This document shows positions 1 to 8,170 of a DNA stretch of 64,000 nt, piece after piece; within the stretch, counting starts at the first letter, position 1, and each line of letters begins with the position of its first letter. A program made the position numbers and the translations under genes. Location: NCBI GenBank assembly GCA_030537195.1, contig JAUNOK010000001.1:186001-250000 (forward strand), written 5' to 3'. This stretch comes from Eubacteriales bacterium. GTDB taxonomy: Bacteria; Bacillota; Clostridia; Lachnospirales; Lachnospiraceae. Under the pieces are notes generated by a model that made no database searches, was not told the DNA's origin, and saw only the letters and a program-made list of their open reading frames with translations.

Positions 1-1
1 T

Positions 2-820
2 ATTCTTGGAGCACTTAAAGAGGATATAACAAGCGAAGATGTGTCAACCAACAGTGTTATGCCAGAGCCAAAACTTGGAGAAGTTGAGCTTATATGCAAG
101 CAGGATGGAATAATATGTGGTCTGCAGGTATTTGCGAGAACATTTGAACTGCTTGATGAGGATACAGAGATTACATTTTTCGCAAAAGACGGGGACGAGG
201 TTAAGAAGGGACAGAAAATGGCAGTTGTAAGAGGAGATATCAGAGTGCTTCTGTGTGGAGAGAGAACAGCACTTAATTATCTCCAGAGAATGAGCGGAAT
301 CGCTACATATACTAACGGAGTTGCGAAGCTGCTTGCAGGAACTAAGACAAAGCTTCTTGATACAAGAAAGACATCGCCTAACAACCGTATATTCGAGAAG
401 TATGCTGTAAGAATCGGAGGCGGTAATAATCACAGATATAATCTTACAGACGGAGTGCTTCTTAAGGATAACCACATCGGTGCAGCAGGCGGAGTTAAGC
501 AGGCAGTTACAATGGCTAAGGAGTATGCGCCATTTGTAAGAAAGATAGAAGTTGAGGTTGAAAATCTTTCGATGGTGCGTGAAGCTGTTGAGGCAGACGC
601 TGATATTATTATGCTTGATAATATGAGCCATGAGGATATGCGTGAAGCCATGAATATAATTGATGGAAAGGCTCTGGTCGAAGTTTCTGGAAATGTAACT
701 AAAGAAAATATTGCAAAAATCACCGACCTTGGTGTAGACTTTGTATCAAGTGGTGCGCTTACACATTCTGCGCCGATTATGGATATTTCATTAAAGAATC
801 TTCATCCAGTACAGGACTAA
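2..820 (+). CDS. nadC: Nicotinate-nucleotide pyrophosphorylase, 5'-truncated
   Basis: Quinolinate phosphoribosyltransferase: it converts quinolinate and PRPP to nicotinate mononucleotide, CO2 and PPi in de novo NAD synthesis. The frame is open from base 2 and already reads the family N-terminal signature (a LKEDITSEDVSTN-type stretch), so the true start and about ten residues lie before the window. The GTG at 41 is internal. Family landmarks visible include DTRKTSP, the GGGNNHR segment, LLKDNHI, the acidic EVEVEN strand and the closing SSGALTHS phosphate-binding loop. The usual TTPGLR-type loop reads TSPNNR here. The visible 272 residues fit a ~280-residue enzyme. A NiaR-type regulator follows 62 bp later, as in many Firmicute nad operons, so nadA/nadB probably lie just upstream. 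Confidence 0.95.
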   Translation: MLGALKEDITSEDVSTNSVMPEPKLGEVELICKQDGIICGLQVFARTFELLDEDTEITFFAKDGDEVKKGQKMAVVRGDIRVLLCGERTALNYLQRMSGIATYTNGVAKLLAGTKTKLLDTRKTSPNNRIFEKYAVRIGGGNNHRYNLTDGVLLKDNHIGAAGGVKQAVTMAKEYAPFVRKIEVEVENLSMVREAVEADADIIMLDNMSHEDMREAMNIIDGKALVEVSGNVTKENIAKITDLGVDFVSSGALTHSAPIMDISLKNLHPVQD

Positions 821-882
821 TGCATGATATAACGGTGCAGTAAGGTCTGAACCGGGTGTGTAATACTGGGGGAACTAGAGTG

Positions 883-1428
883 ATGAACGGAGAAGAGAGA
901 AGAAATCAGATTGTAGATATACTAAAACATTCGTCGAGTCCGGTGCCGGGCACGCAGCTTGCACAGATATTAGATGTCAGCAGACAGGTTATAGTGCAGG
1001 ATATAGCACTTATCCGCGCGAAGAATATAGATATATTCTCGACTAACAGAGGCTATGTGATTAACGATAAGCAGGAGTACAGCCGTATACTTAAGGTTAA
1101 GCATGAGGATGATGAAGTTGAGGCTGAGCTTGGTGCAATAGTTGATATGGGCGGCTGGATAAGAGACGTTTTCGTATATCACAAGGTGTATGGTGTTATA
1201 AGAGCGGAGATGAATATACATTCCCGCAGGGATATAAAGAATTATCTTGAAGAGATAGCAAGCGGAAAGAGCAGTCTTTTGAAAAATGTGACATCAGGAT
1301 ATCATTATCACACGATTGTTGCTGATGATGAACAGACGCTGGATTTAATTCAGGAGGAGCTTGGAAAACTTGGATTTCTTGCAAAATTGCAGGAGTATGA
1401 GCCTGTGGATTTCTGGCATAAAGGGTGA
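883..1428 (+). CDS. niaR: NiaR-type niacin-responsive transcriptional repressor (HTH + 3H domain)
   Basis: Predicted repressor of NAD biosynthesis and niacin-uptake genes that senses nicotinic acid. The N-terminal ~65 residues form a winged helix (RRNQIVDIL, then QLAQILDVSRQVIVQDIALIRA). The rest is the 3H domain, named for three conserved histidines; HKVYGVI, IHSRRDI and the YHYHTI segment supply His candidates for metal or ligand binding. I place the start at ATG 883, with GGGGGA at 868-873 and a 9-nt gap; in-frame GTG codons at 856 and 880 have worse context. At 181 residues it matches the ~175-residue family. It lies directly after nadC and was probably co-transcribed, which makes an autoregulated nad operon likely. 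A strong hairpin follows. Confidence 0.88.
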   Translation: MNGEERRNQIVDILKHSSSPVPGTQLAQILDVSRQVIVQDIALIRAKNIDIFSTNRGYVINDKQEYSRILKVKHEDDEVEAELGAIVDMGGWIRDVFVYHKVYGVIRAEMNIHSRRDIKNYLEEIASGKSSLLKNVTSGYHYHTIVADDEQTLDLIQEELGKLGFLAKLQEYEPVDFWHKG

Positions 1429-1468
1429 ATATGAGGATAGTCTTATTTAATAAGGCTATCCTCATATT
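1428..1468. terminator. Bidirectional terminator between niaR and the reverse-strand cassette
   Basis: Perfect 13-bp inverted repeat: AATATGAGGATAG at 1428-1440 pairs with CTATCCTCATATT at 1456-1468, with further pairing inside. It sits exactly in the convergent gap between niaR and the small gene ending at 1470. The T-run is weak on both sides, so it may act as a barrier in either direction. Confidence 0.7.
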
Positions 1469-1469
1469 G

Positions 1470-1685
1470 TTAATTATCTGAATTCGATGTTGTGATATTA
1501 GTTAATGCTGTAACAAGCTGTCTTGCCACAGCATTTGGCATAATCATTTCTGATATAACTTCTTCTTTTGAACCGGAGATTGTGCCATCAGCCTCAATTA
1601 AAGGAGACTGTTGGTAGAAGTTAATTAAAACCTCTCCATTATCATTATTAATTGCACATCTGAAACTGTTAGTATACTGAATCAT
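1470..1685 (-). CDS. Small hypothetical protein, third gene of the toxin-antitoxin-like cassette
   Basis: 71 residues with a well-placed AGGAGG about 11 nt before the ATG at 1685. It starts two bases after the HTH gene stops, so the two are translationally linked. The layout (YTNSF, an INFYQQSPL strand, an acidic stretch, then MPNAVARQLVTALTNI) recalls DUF3467-like small proteins, where a strand pair is followed by an amphipathic helix. That resemblance is weak and made by eye. No signal peptide or membrane helix is seen. Function unknown; being the last gene of the cassette it could be an accessory or regulatory subunit. Confidence 0.55.
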   Translation of the reverse strand: MIQYTNSFRCAINNDNGEVLINFYQQSPLIEADGTISGSKEEVISEMIMPNAVARQLVTALTNITTSNSDN

Positions 1686-1687
1686 AA

Positions 1688-2146
1688 TTACAAGTTACCT
1701 CCTTTGACGCTTGGCGTATGATATTCATAATTAGGAATATAAAACGTGGTAAAAACATTGTTAAAGTCTTGTTTGTTACATTGAACAGAAGAAAAGCCTG
1801 AATGTGATACATCAGTTGAACCGGAAAATTGATTGTTGTTGTACGCATTTGAAACAGATGGTTCAATTAAACAGACATTTAATCTCATATCAAGTCTGGC
1901 AGCAATATCGCAAAGTAATTTAATAGAAAAATTGTAGTTAGAACTTTCCCAGCGGGATACAAGTCCCTGACTTACATTGAGAAATGAAGCAAATTCTTTT
2001 TGTGACATATGCATTGCTAATCTTTTCTTTGTAATTGCAGCAGATATACTGCTAAGACACTCTGCAGACAGAATATCTGCGCATGATAAATTTTCTGAGA
2101 ACAGTTCAAGAAGATTATCCAATGTGCATGATTTATCAATATTCAT
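1688..2146 (-). CDS. HigA-like XRE-family antitoxin / regulator
   Basis: 152 residues. Residues ~30-90 hold a Cro/C1-type helix-turn-helix: ITKKRLAMHMSQKEFASFLN, then VSQGLVSRWESSNYNFSIKLLCDIAARL. A helical N-terminus precedes it and a Ser/Asn-rich tail of about 60 residues follows, which in antitoxins commonly wraps the toxin. The ATG overlaps the stop of the upstream toxin-like gene by 4 nt (ATGA), and AAGGAGGAT lies inside the end of that gene. In HigBA modules the toxin comes first and the antitoxin represses the operon; the order here is the same. A perfect palindrome upstream of the toxin gene is the probable operator. Confidence 0.72.
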   Translation of the reverse strand: MNIDKSCTLDNLLELFSENLSCADILSAECLSSISAAITKKRLAMHMSQKEFASFLNVSQGLVSRWESSNYNFSIKLLCDIAARLDMRLNVCLIEPSVSNAYNNNQFSGSTDVSHSGFSSVQCNKQDFNNVFTTFYIPNYEYHTPSVKGGNL

Positions 2147-2568
2147 ATGATATCCTCCTTAAATAATTCATTGAAGCGATTAATTACCGGGTCTTTCTGG
2201 ACAGAATAATCAGTATGTTTCTTTCCAGCTCGTTCATAGAAGGCAGCTAAGAAAATAGGAATATTTTCGTAAAAAGTCATAATTATTCTTATGTTAAAAT
2301 TCTTTGATTGCAGATGCAGAGAATAATAAAGTCTGCATGAGCCATATTTTAAGATTTCATTACTATCGGCAGAAAACACATTACAGCCTAATTCTTTAAC
2401 AAAAGTTAATTGTTTTACTAATAACTGAAACAGTTCTGTCTCATGTCCCTGAACTTCTTTAATCGGAACCTGAAAATCAGAGATAAATTCATTATGAAAT
2501 ATAAAACCTGAATTACAATATTCCTGATGATATTTACTTAATTCTTCTAATGCTTTCTTTTTATTCAT
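2143..2568 (-). CDS. HigB/RelE-like toxin candidate
   Basis: 141 residues from ATG 2568 (AGAGGGG, then a 6-nt gap); an upstream in-frame ATG at 2610 has no ribosome site and would place the palindrome inside the gene. The second half (LKYGSCRLYYSLHLQ, NFNIRIIMTFYENI, FLAAFYERAGKK) has the strand pattern of phage Gp49/HigB-type RelE-fold toxins, where 'R-I-x-F...' strands are followed by a basic FxKK-like segment. Paired 4-nt overlap with an XRE gene and AT-rich composition unlike the flanking nad and polyamine genes support a transferred type II module. In this family the toxin cleaves mRNA in the ribosome. Toxicity is inferred, not shown. Confidence 0.6.
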   Translation of the reverse strand: MNKKKALEELSKYHQEYCNSGFIFHNEFISDFQVPIKEVQGHETELFQLLVKQLTFVKELGCNVFSADSNEILKYGSCRLYYSLHLQSKNFNIRIIMTFYENIPIFLAAFYERAGKKHTDYSVQKDPVINRFNELFKEDII

Positions 2569-2585
2569 TAAAACCCCTCTTAGTA

Positions 2586-2603
2586 TATTACTTATAAGTA
2601 ATA
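2586..2603. promoter_or_regulatory. Perfect 18-bp palindrome, likely autoregulatory operator of the toxin-antitoxin cassette
   Basis: TATTACTTATAAGTAATA is its own reverse complement over 18 bp and ends 18 nt before the toxin-like ATG (2568, reverse strand). Upstream on the reverse strand, TTATCA and TATTAT boxes with 16-nt spacing make a plausible promoter. An XRE dimer binding such a site would give the classic feedback repression. Confidence 0.65.
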
Positions 2604-2885
2604 ATTGCAATTAAATAATAACCTTTGTATTTAAGTTGATAATATTGTATACTATAAATGAATATATAACAACTAAAAGATTATAAATAAAATAATAAGA
2701 ATATATTAATATAACGAATGTAAATATACTAATAATAACGATGTTAATGTCTTTTAGAGGTTCATTTGCTGTGCTTGCAATTTATTATCTGCTGAATGAT
2801 TTATAATTTTTTAAGGTTTCAGGGTTAATAATGTAATATATTTGAAAACTTTAGGTAAAATATGGAATAAACATAACAAATGTTA
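2604..2885. other. AT-rich non-coding spacer
   Basis: Very AT-rich stretch between the reverse-strand cassette and the RNA gene. It contains runs of TA steps and no open frame with a ribosome site on either strand. The first ~60 bases hold the likely reverse promoter; in the rest I see nothing definite. Confidence 0.5.
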
Positions 2886-2914
2886 TTGACACCAGCAGAT
2901 AGTTATATTATATT
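2886..2914 (+). promoter_or_regulatory. Sigma-A promoter of the structured RNA gene
   Basis: TTGACA at 2886-2891, exactly 17 nt, then TATATT at 2909-2914. Transcription would begin near 2921. The region downstream has no coding frame before a terminator at 3210-3244, so this promoter appears to serve an RNA. Confidence 0.75.
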
Positions 2915-2920
2915 GTAAAA

Positions 2921-3244
2921 GTATTTTGGATATAAAAAGATATCGCAAATGCAGACCACATGGTTACATGTTAAGCCTTGCGGACGGGCGGGTCGGTTGC
3001 CGAGTGTGACTAGGGCACACATTATTGATTGAGTTAGAAGCTCAAATTTTATAAGTTGATTTTTAAATTATCATGCGAGAGAGCATATCATCTTGTGAAA
3101 CGGTCAATAAGAGCGGTAACAGTGACTTACTTGGATAAACTCTGAAAGGTCAGATTTTCTGTATTTGTATACATACAGTAATCAGGAAAAGAAGATAGAA
3201 TGTATTATAGGCGTGATTGATTTAGAATCAATCATGCCTTTTTT
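2921..3244 (+). ncRNA. Free-standing structured non-coding RNA, family not established (raiA-motif candidate)
   Basis: About 320 nt bounded by a consensus promoter and a 13-bp terminator hairpin. The interior is far more GC-rich and ordered than its surroundings. Hairpins visible in order: CGG-TTG-CCG (about 2996), GTGTG-actaggg-CACAC (near 3004-3020), TTGAG-ttagaag-CTCAA (near 3028-3045), ATGC-gagaga-GCAT (near 3073-3086) and TCTGA-aagg-TCAGA (near 3141-3154). Single-stranded purine-rich links such as GCGGACGGGCGGG and GATAAACTCTGAAAGG look conserved in type. tmRNA, SRP RNA, 6S and RNase P signatures were looked for and not seen. The overall look resembles the Firmicute raiA-motif RNA, from memory only. 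The next gene is speA, but the terminator argues against a cis-acting leader. Confidence 0.6.
3210..3244 (+). terminator. Rho-independent terminator of the RNA gene
   Basis: GGCGTGATTGATT at 3210-3222, loop TAG, then AATCAATCATGCC to 3238 and six T. A textbook terminator with 13 bp. It separates the RNA transcript from the polyamine operon. Confidence 0.9.
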
Positions 3245-3245
3245 G

Positions 3246-3280
3246 CGCGTTCGCAGCTCTGGAATATGGCTGCGAGCGCG
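3246..3280 (+). promoter_or_regulatory. GC-rich hairpin before speA
   Basis: Twelve-base stem (CGCGTTCGCAGC at 3246-3257 with GCTGCGAGCGCG at 3269-3280, one G-T pair) directly after the terminator T-run and 26 nt before the speA start. No T-run follows, so it is not a second terminator. It could stabilise the operon mRNA 5' end or belong to a palindromic repeat; a similar GC-rich element follows the terminator at 29345. Confidence 0.5.
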
Positions 3281-3306
3281 AGCAGTGATGAGAACAGGGG
3301 GAGATT

Positions 3307-4761
3307 ATGGACTTAAAAAGACAGGCGAGTGCGCCGCTTTACGAAGCAATTGAGAAATTCAGGAAGAAAAGAATTGTTCCGTTTGATGTTCCGGGACATA
3401 AGAGAGGAAGGGGTAACCCTGAACTGGTTGATTTACTGGGAGAGAGATGTGTTGGAATCGATGTCAATTCAATGAAACCGCTTGATAACCTGTGCCACCC
3501 TGTTTCTGTTATTAAGGAGGCAGAGGAACTGACAGCAGACGCATTTGGGGCTGAACATGCATTTTTCATGGTAGGAGGAACTACACAGGCAGTACAGAAC
3601 ATGGTGTTATCTGTATGTAAGGCAGGCGATGAGATTATCGTTCCAAGAAATGTGCATAAAAGCGTAATAAATGCATTGATACTGTGTGGAGCAATTCCTG
3701 TATATCTTAATACAGAGATTAATGCAAAGCTTGGGATAGTGCTTGGAGTCACTGTGCAGCAGGTTGAAAAGACTATACAGGAGCACCCTAATGCGGTGGC
3801 GGTTTTGGTAAACAATCCTACTTATTATGGAATATGTTCGGATATCAAGGGGATATGTGATATAGCACATGCATACGGGCTTAAGGTGCTTGCTGATGAG
3901 GCACATGGAACACATCTGTATTTTGGAGATAACCTTCCTATGAATTCAATGAAGGCAGGAGCGGACCTTGCGGCAATATCAATGCATAAGTCAGGTGGTT
4001 CGCTTACGCAGAGTTCAATACTGCTTACCAATAATGGTATGAATGCAGATTATGTTCAGACAATTATTAATATTACGCAGACAACGAGTGCGTCGTATCT
4101 TCTTATGACAAGCCTTGATATATCAAGAAGAAATCTTGCACTTCGCGGCAGACAGTCATTTGCAAAGGTAAGCGAGTGGGCACAGTATGCAAGAGATGAG
4201 ATTAATATGGTAGGCGGCTATTACGCATATGGAAAAGAACTGATTAATGGCGGAACAGTCTATGATTATGATGTTACCAAGCTCTGTGTATATACACGAG
4301 ATATCGGTCTTGATGGAATTGAAGTGTATGACATCTTAAGAGATGAGTATGATATCCAGATAGAATTCGGCGATATTGGAAATATAATGGCGTACATATC
4401 AATCGGCGACAGAATACAGGATATTGAAAGACTTGTCGGAGCGCTGGCAGAAATCAGCCGTCTGTATTCAAGAGAAGAAAAACGCTTTGAAGTAGACAGA
4501 CAAATGCTTCTTCCAAAGGTACTTGCTTCACCACAGGAAGCCTTCTATGCAGATAAGGTTAAAGTCCCAATCCGTGAGGCAGCAGGACATATATCAGGAG
4601 AATTCGTAATGGCATATCCGCCGGGAATACCGATACTTGCGCCGGGAGAAGAAATTACAGATGAGATAATCGACTATATTCAGTATTCAGTTGAGAAGGG
4701 TTGTTCAATGCAGGGAATGGAAGATTCAACATTGCAGACACTGAACATATTAAGAATGTAA
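3307..4761 (+). CDS. speA: Arginine decarboxylase, PLP-dependent fold-type I (Orn/Lys/Arg decarboxylase family)
   Basis: Decarboxylates arginine to agmatine, the first step of this operon's polyamine route. At 484 residues it is the short Bacillus-SpeA-like form. The PLP site is clear: LADEAHGTHLYF supplies the Asp and His that contact the cofactor and SMHKSGGSLTQSS carries the Schiff-base lysine. The family C-terminal domain ends PPGIPILAPGEEIT. The family also contains lysine and ornithine decarboxylases; arginine is preferred because agmatine deiminase and carbamoylputrescine amidase lie downstream in the same operon. The ribosome site is AGGGGGAG with a 3-5 nt gap. Confidence 0.9.
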   Translation: MDLKRQASAPLYEAIEKFRKKRIVPFDVPGHKRGRGNPELVDLLGERCVGIDVNSMKPLDNLCHPVSVIKEAEELTADAFGAEHAFFMVGGTTQAVQNMVLSVCKAGDEIIVPRNVHKSVINALILCGAIPVYLNTEINAKLGIVLGVTVQQVEKTIQEHPNAVAVLVNNPTYYGICSDIKGICDIAHAYGLKVLADEAHGTHLYFGDNLPMNSMKAGADLAAISMHKSGGSLTQSSILLTNNGMNADYVQTIINITQTTSASYLLMTSLDISRRNLALRGRQSFAKVSEWAQYARDEINMVGGYYAYGKELINGGTVYDYDVTKLCVYTRDIGLDGIEVYDILRDEYDIQIEFGDIGNIMAYISIGDRIQDIERLVGALAEISRLYSREEKRFEVDRQMLLPKVLASPQEAFYADKVKVPIREAAGHISGEFVMAYPPGIPILAPGEEITDEIIDYIQYSVEKGCSMQGMEDSTLQTLNILRM

Positions 4762-4809
4762 ATATCCGATTTGTTCAATCGGTCCAATATAAAAGGGAGA
4801 AGAGTTATT

Positions 4810-5667
4810 ATGGAATTTTGGTTTTCAGAACTTCATTCACCGCATGTGAAGTTTGATATCAGGGTTGAAAAACAACTGTTTTCTGGCGAGAGCGACTATC
4901 AGAGAATAGATGTGTTCCAGTCACCAGAGTTCGGGAAATTCCTGACACTTAACGGAAGTGTTATATTTTCAGAGCAGGACTGCTTCATCTACAACGAGAT
5001 GGTAGTGCATGTGCCGATGTCAGTTCATCCTGATGTTAAAAATGTATTGATAATCGGCGGCGGTGACGGAGGCGTATCAAAGGAACTGTTACAGTATGAC
5101 AATATCGAAAATATCGACATAGTAGAACAGGACAACATGTTTGTTGATGTGTGCAGGGAGTATTTTCCAGAGACTGCAGCAGGATTAGAAGATGAGAGAG
5201 TACACATTTATAATTCAGACGCATTAAGATTCCTGCGTTCCAAACAGGATATGTATGACCTTATAATTAATGACGCAACAGACCCGTTTGGTGCGAGTGA
5301 GGGACTGTTTACAAGAGAATTTTACGGAAACTGTTATAAGGCGCTTAAAGAGGACGGAATACTTGTTTACCAGCATGGAAGTCCTTTCTATGATGAGGAC
5401 GAGGACGCATGTAGAAGCATGCACAGGAAGGTATTCCATACATTTCCAATAAGCCGTGTGTATCAGGCGCATATACCAACAAGTCCGTCAGGATACTGGC
5501 TGTTTGGATTTGCGTCAAAGAAATATCACCCGCTTAAGGATTTCAAGCCGGCGGAGTGGAAGCGAAGAAATATACATACAGAATATTACACAACTAATCT
5601 TCATACAGGCGCATTTATGCTGCCAAAGTATGTTGAAGAATTATTAGAACAGGAGGAAGAAAGATGA
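4810..5667 (+). CDS. speE: Spermidine synthase-type aminopropyltransferase
   Basis: Transfers the aminopropyl group of decarboxylated S-adenosylmethionine to an amine, classically putrescine to spermidine. The Rossmann motif VLIIGGGDGGVSKELL, the acidic VEQD that binds the nucleoside, and INDATDPFGASEGLFTREFY with the conserved Asp are all present in 285 residues. The start at ATG 4810 follows GGGAGAAG. The stop overlaps the next ATG (ATGA). No S-adenosylmethionine decarboxylase (speD) is in the operon, while a second route to spermidine is encoded by the next two genes, so the substrate pair is uncertain: it may use agmatine or another amine, with speD elsewhere. Confidence 0.88.
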   Translation: MEFWFSELHSPHVKFDIRVEKQLFSGESDYQRIDVFQSPEFGKFLTLNGSVIFSEQDCFIYNEMVVHVPMSVHPDVKNVLIIGGGDGGVSKELLQYDNIENIDIVEQDNMFVDVCREYFPETAAGLEDERVHIYNSDALRFLRSKQDMYDLIINDATDPFGASEGLFTREFYGNCYKALKEDGILVYQHGSPFYDEDEDACRSMHRKVFHTFPISRVYQAHIPTSPSGYWLFGFASKKYHPLKDFKPAEWKRRNIHTEYYTTNLHTGAFMLPKYVEELLEQEEER

Positions 5668-6923
5668 GCAGAGTATTAGTAATTGGTTGCGGAGGAGTTG
5701 CTTCAGTAGCAATTCACAAGATATGTCAGGTGAGCGAGGTATTTTCAGACCTGTGCATAGCGAGCAGAACAGTGAGCAAATGTGACAAATTAGCAGAAGA
5801 ATTAAAGGACAAGACAAGCACTAACATCACAACAGCAAAGGTTGACGCTGACAACACAGATGAGGTTATTGCACTTATCAATGAATTCAAGCCGGATGTA
5901 GTTCTTAATGTGGCACTTCCATATCAGGACCTTACTATTATGGACGCCTGCCTTGCATGTAAAGTTCCTTATGTTGATACTGCTAATTATGAGTGTGAGG
6001 ATACAGACAATCCTGAGTGGAGAAAGGTGTATGAGGAGAGATGTAAGCGCCTCGGATTTACAGCATATTTTGACTACTCATGGCAGTGGGCTTACAGAGA
6101 AAAATATAAAGAAGCCGGAATTACAGCACTTTTAGGAACAGGCTTTGACCCGGGTGTAACAAGCGTATTCACAGCTTATGCACAGAAGCATTATTTTGAT
6201 GAGATACATACAATTGATATATTAGACTGCAATGGCGGAGACCACGGATATCCATTTGCAACTAACTTTAATCCTGAAATTAATCTTCGTGAGGTATCAG
6301 CTCCAGGCTCATACTGGGAAGACGGTCACTGGGTCGAGATTCCTCCTATGTCAATAAAGAGAGAGTATAATTTTGAAGGTGTTGGAATGAAAGATATGTA
6401 CCTGCTTCATCATGAAGAGATAGAGGCACTTGCTGCTAATATTCCACATGTTAAGAGAATCCGTTTCTTTATGACATTTGGCCAGAGCTATCTTACACAT
6501 ATGAAATGCCTTGAAAATGTTGGTATGTTAAGAACTGACCCGGTTGAATTCAACGGACAGGAGATTGTTCCAATCCAGTTCTTAAAGGCGCTTCTTCCAG
6601 ACCCTGCTTCACTTGGTCCAAGAACAGTTGGTAAGACTAATATAGGCTGTATCTTCACAGGTATCAAAGACGGTAAGGAAAAGAAGATATATATCTACAA
6701 TGTGTGTGATCATCAGGAATGTTACCGCGAGGTTGGTTCACAGGCTATTTCATACACAACAGGTGTACCAGCAATGATTGGAACAATGCTTGTTGCCAAG
6801 GGACTCTGGAACAAGCCGGGTGTATTCACAACAGATGAATTTGATCCTGATCCATACATGGAGGCGCTTAATAAGTATGGTCTTCCATGGGTTGTCGATG
6901 AAAATCCTGTTTTAGTAGACTAA
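5664..6923 (+). CDS. Carboxynorspermidine/carboxyspermidine dehydrogenase (saccharopine dehydrogenase family)
   Basis: Reductively condenses putrescine (or diaminopropane) with aspartate semialdehyde to give carboxyspermidine (or carboxynorspermidine). 419 residues begin with the dinucleotide loop VLVIGCGGVASVAIHKI, followed by an ASRT segment and the saccharopine-dehydrogenase body (DTANYE, GTGFDPGVTSVF). The start overlaps speE by four bases and has AGGAGGAAG ahead. Its partner decarboxylase is the next gene, the standard pairing of the alternative spermidine pathway common in gut bacteria. True saccharopine (lysine) metabolism is unlikely in this context. Confidence 0.9.
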   Translation: MSRVLVIGCGGVASVAIHKICQVSEVFSDLCIASRTVSKCDKLAEELKDKTSTNITTAKVDADNTDEVIALINEFKPDVVLNVALPYQDLTIMDACLACKVPYVDTANYECEDTDNPEWRKVYEERCKRLGFTAYFDYSWQWAYREKYKEAGITALLGTGFDPGVTSVFTAYAQKHYFDEIHTIDILDCNGGDHGYPFATNFNPEINLREVSAPGSYWEDGHWVEIPPMSIKREYNFEGVGMKDMYLLHHEEIEALAANIPHVKRIRFFMTFGQSYLTHMKCLENVGMLRTDPVEFNGQEIVPIQFLKALLPDPASLGPRTVGKTNIGCIFTGIKDGKEKKIYIYNVCDHQECYREVGSQAISYTTGVPAMIGTMLVAKGLWNKPGVFTTDEFDPDPYMEALNKYGLPWVVDENPVLVD

Positions 6924-6938
6924 GAAGAGAGGTTAATT

Positions 6939-8168
6939 ATGAGATTTGATGAGTTAAAGACACCAGCATATGTAATTGATGAGAAAATGCTTATCCATAA
7001 TCTTGAGATACTTCATAAAGTTGAGGAAGATACGGGCTGCCACATACTGCTTGCACAGAAAGCATTTTCAGCATATGCAGAATATCCGCTGATTGGAAAG
7101 TATATAAGCGGAACAACAGCGAGCGGAATATATGAAGCCAGACTTGGTGCTGAGTGTATGGGAAAAGAAAATCATGTATTTGCACCGGCATTTACTGATG
7201 AAGATATGGACGAGCTTATAAATTTATGTGACCATGTTGTCTTTAACTCAGTTTCACAGTTAAAGAAGCATAAAGCCAAATGTATTGAGTCAGGGGTAAG
7301 CTTTGGACTTCGTGTTAATCCTGAGCTCTCAACACAGGGTGACCATGCAATATATGACCCATGCGCGCCGGGCAGCAGACTTGGAGTTACAATTAAGAAT
7401 CTGAAAGCTGCTCTTAAGGAAGAACCTGATGTGTTATCCGGTATGGAAGGAATACATTTTCACACATTATGCGAACAGAATTCAGATGACTTAGAGGCAA
7501 CATTAAAGGTTGTTGAAGAGAAATTCGGTTTTCTTATGAAAGATATGAAGTGGGTTAATTTTGGCGGCGGACATCATATAACCCGTGAAGATTACGACAT
7601 TAAAACTCTTGAAAAATGTATTAGTCATGTGAGAAAGAAATATGATGTTGAAGTGTATGTTGAGCCGGGGGAAGCTGTTGCACTTAATGCAGGATATCTT
7701 GTGACTACAGTACTTGATAAGGTCGAAAATGGAATAACAACGATTATACTTGATGCTTCTGCAGCGTGCCATATGCCAGATGTATTGGAAATGCCATATA
7801 CACCACCTCTTCGTGACGGCTTGAAAATATCGGACATTGAAGAAGAATACGGAATCGACAGGGATATAGAGATTGATTTTGATATGGATGTAAAAGAAGG
7901 TATATGGAAGCCTGCTAAGAAAGGAAGATTCAGATACAGATTATCATCTTATACATGCCTTGCAGGAGATATCATAGGTGATTATGAATTTGGCAGGGAA
8001 ATTAATGTCGGGGACAGACTTGTATTTGAAGATATGGCTATATATTCAATGGTTAAGAACAATACATTTAACGGAATCCCGCTGCCGGATATTGTAATTA
8101 TGGACAGTGATGGAGAATGTAAAGTGTGGAAGCATTTTGGCTACGAAGATTTCAAAGGGAGATTATAG
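6939..8168 (+). CDS. nspC: Carboxynorspermidine/carboxyspermidine decarboxylase
   Basis: PLP enzyme of the alanine-racemase fold (fold type III) that removes CO2 from carboxyspermidine to give spermidine. 409 residues: [10 protein letters not shown] carries the PLP lysine, [10 protein letters not shown] the His region, NFGGGHHIT the phosphate-binding glycines and YVEPGEAVA the pyridine-contacting Glu. Spacing of 15 bp after the dehydrogenase, with GAGAGG, indicates co-translation. Together the pair forms spermidine without decarboxylated SAM. Confidence 0.92.
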   Translation: MRFDELKTPAYVIDEKMLIHNLEILHKVEEDTGCHILLAQKAFSAYAEYPLIGKYISGTTASGIYEARLGAECMGKENHVFAPAFTDEDMDELINLCDHVVFNSVSQLKKHKAKCIESGVSFGLRVNPELSTQGDHAIYDPCAPGSRLGVTIKNLKAALKEEPDVLSGMEGIHFHTLCEQNSDDLEATLKVVEEKFGFLMKDMKWVNFGGGHHITREDYDIKTLEKCISHVRKKYDVEVYVEPGEAVALNAGYLVTTVLDKVENGITTIILDASAACHMPDVLEMPYTPPLRDGLKISDIEEEYGIDRDIEIDFDMDVKEGIWKPAKKGRFRYRLSSYTCLAGDIIGDYEFGREINVGDRLVFEDMAIYSMVKNNTFNGIPLPDIVIMDSDGECKVWKHFGYEDFKGRL

Positions 8169-8170
8169 AT

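Noticed and set aside
44-631. 195-codon reverse frame opposite nadC
   Set aside because: Antisense shadow with no family similarity; nadC is clear on the other strand.
3165-3353. 62-codon forward frame across the RNA gene terminator and the speA start
   Set aside because: It reads through the terminator hairpin and has no ribosome site; speA has a clear one in another frame.
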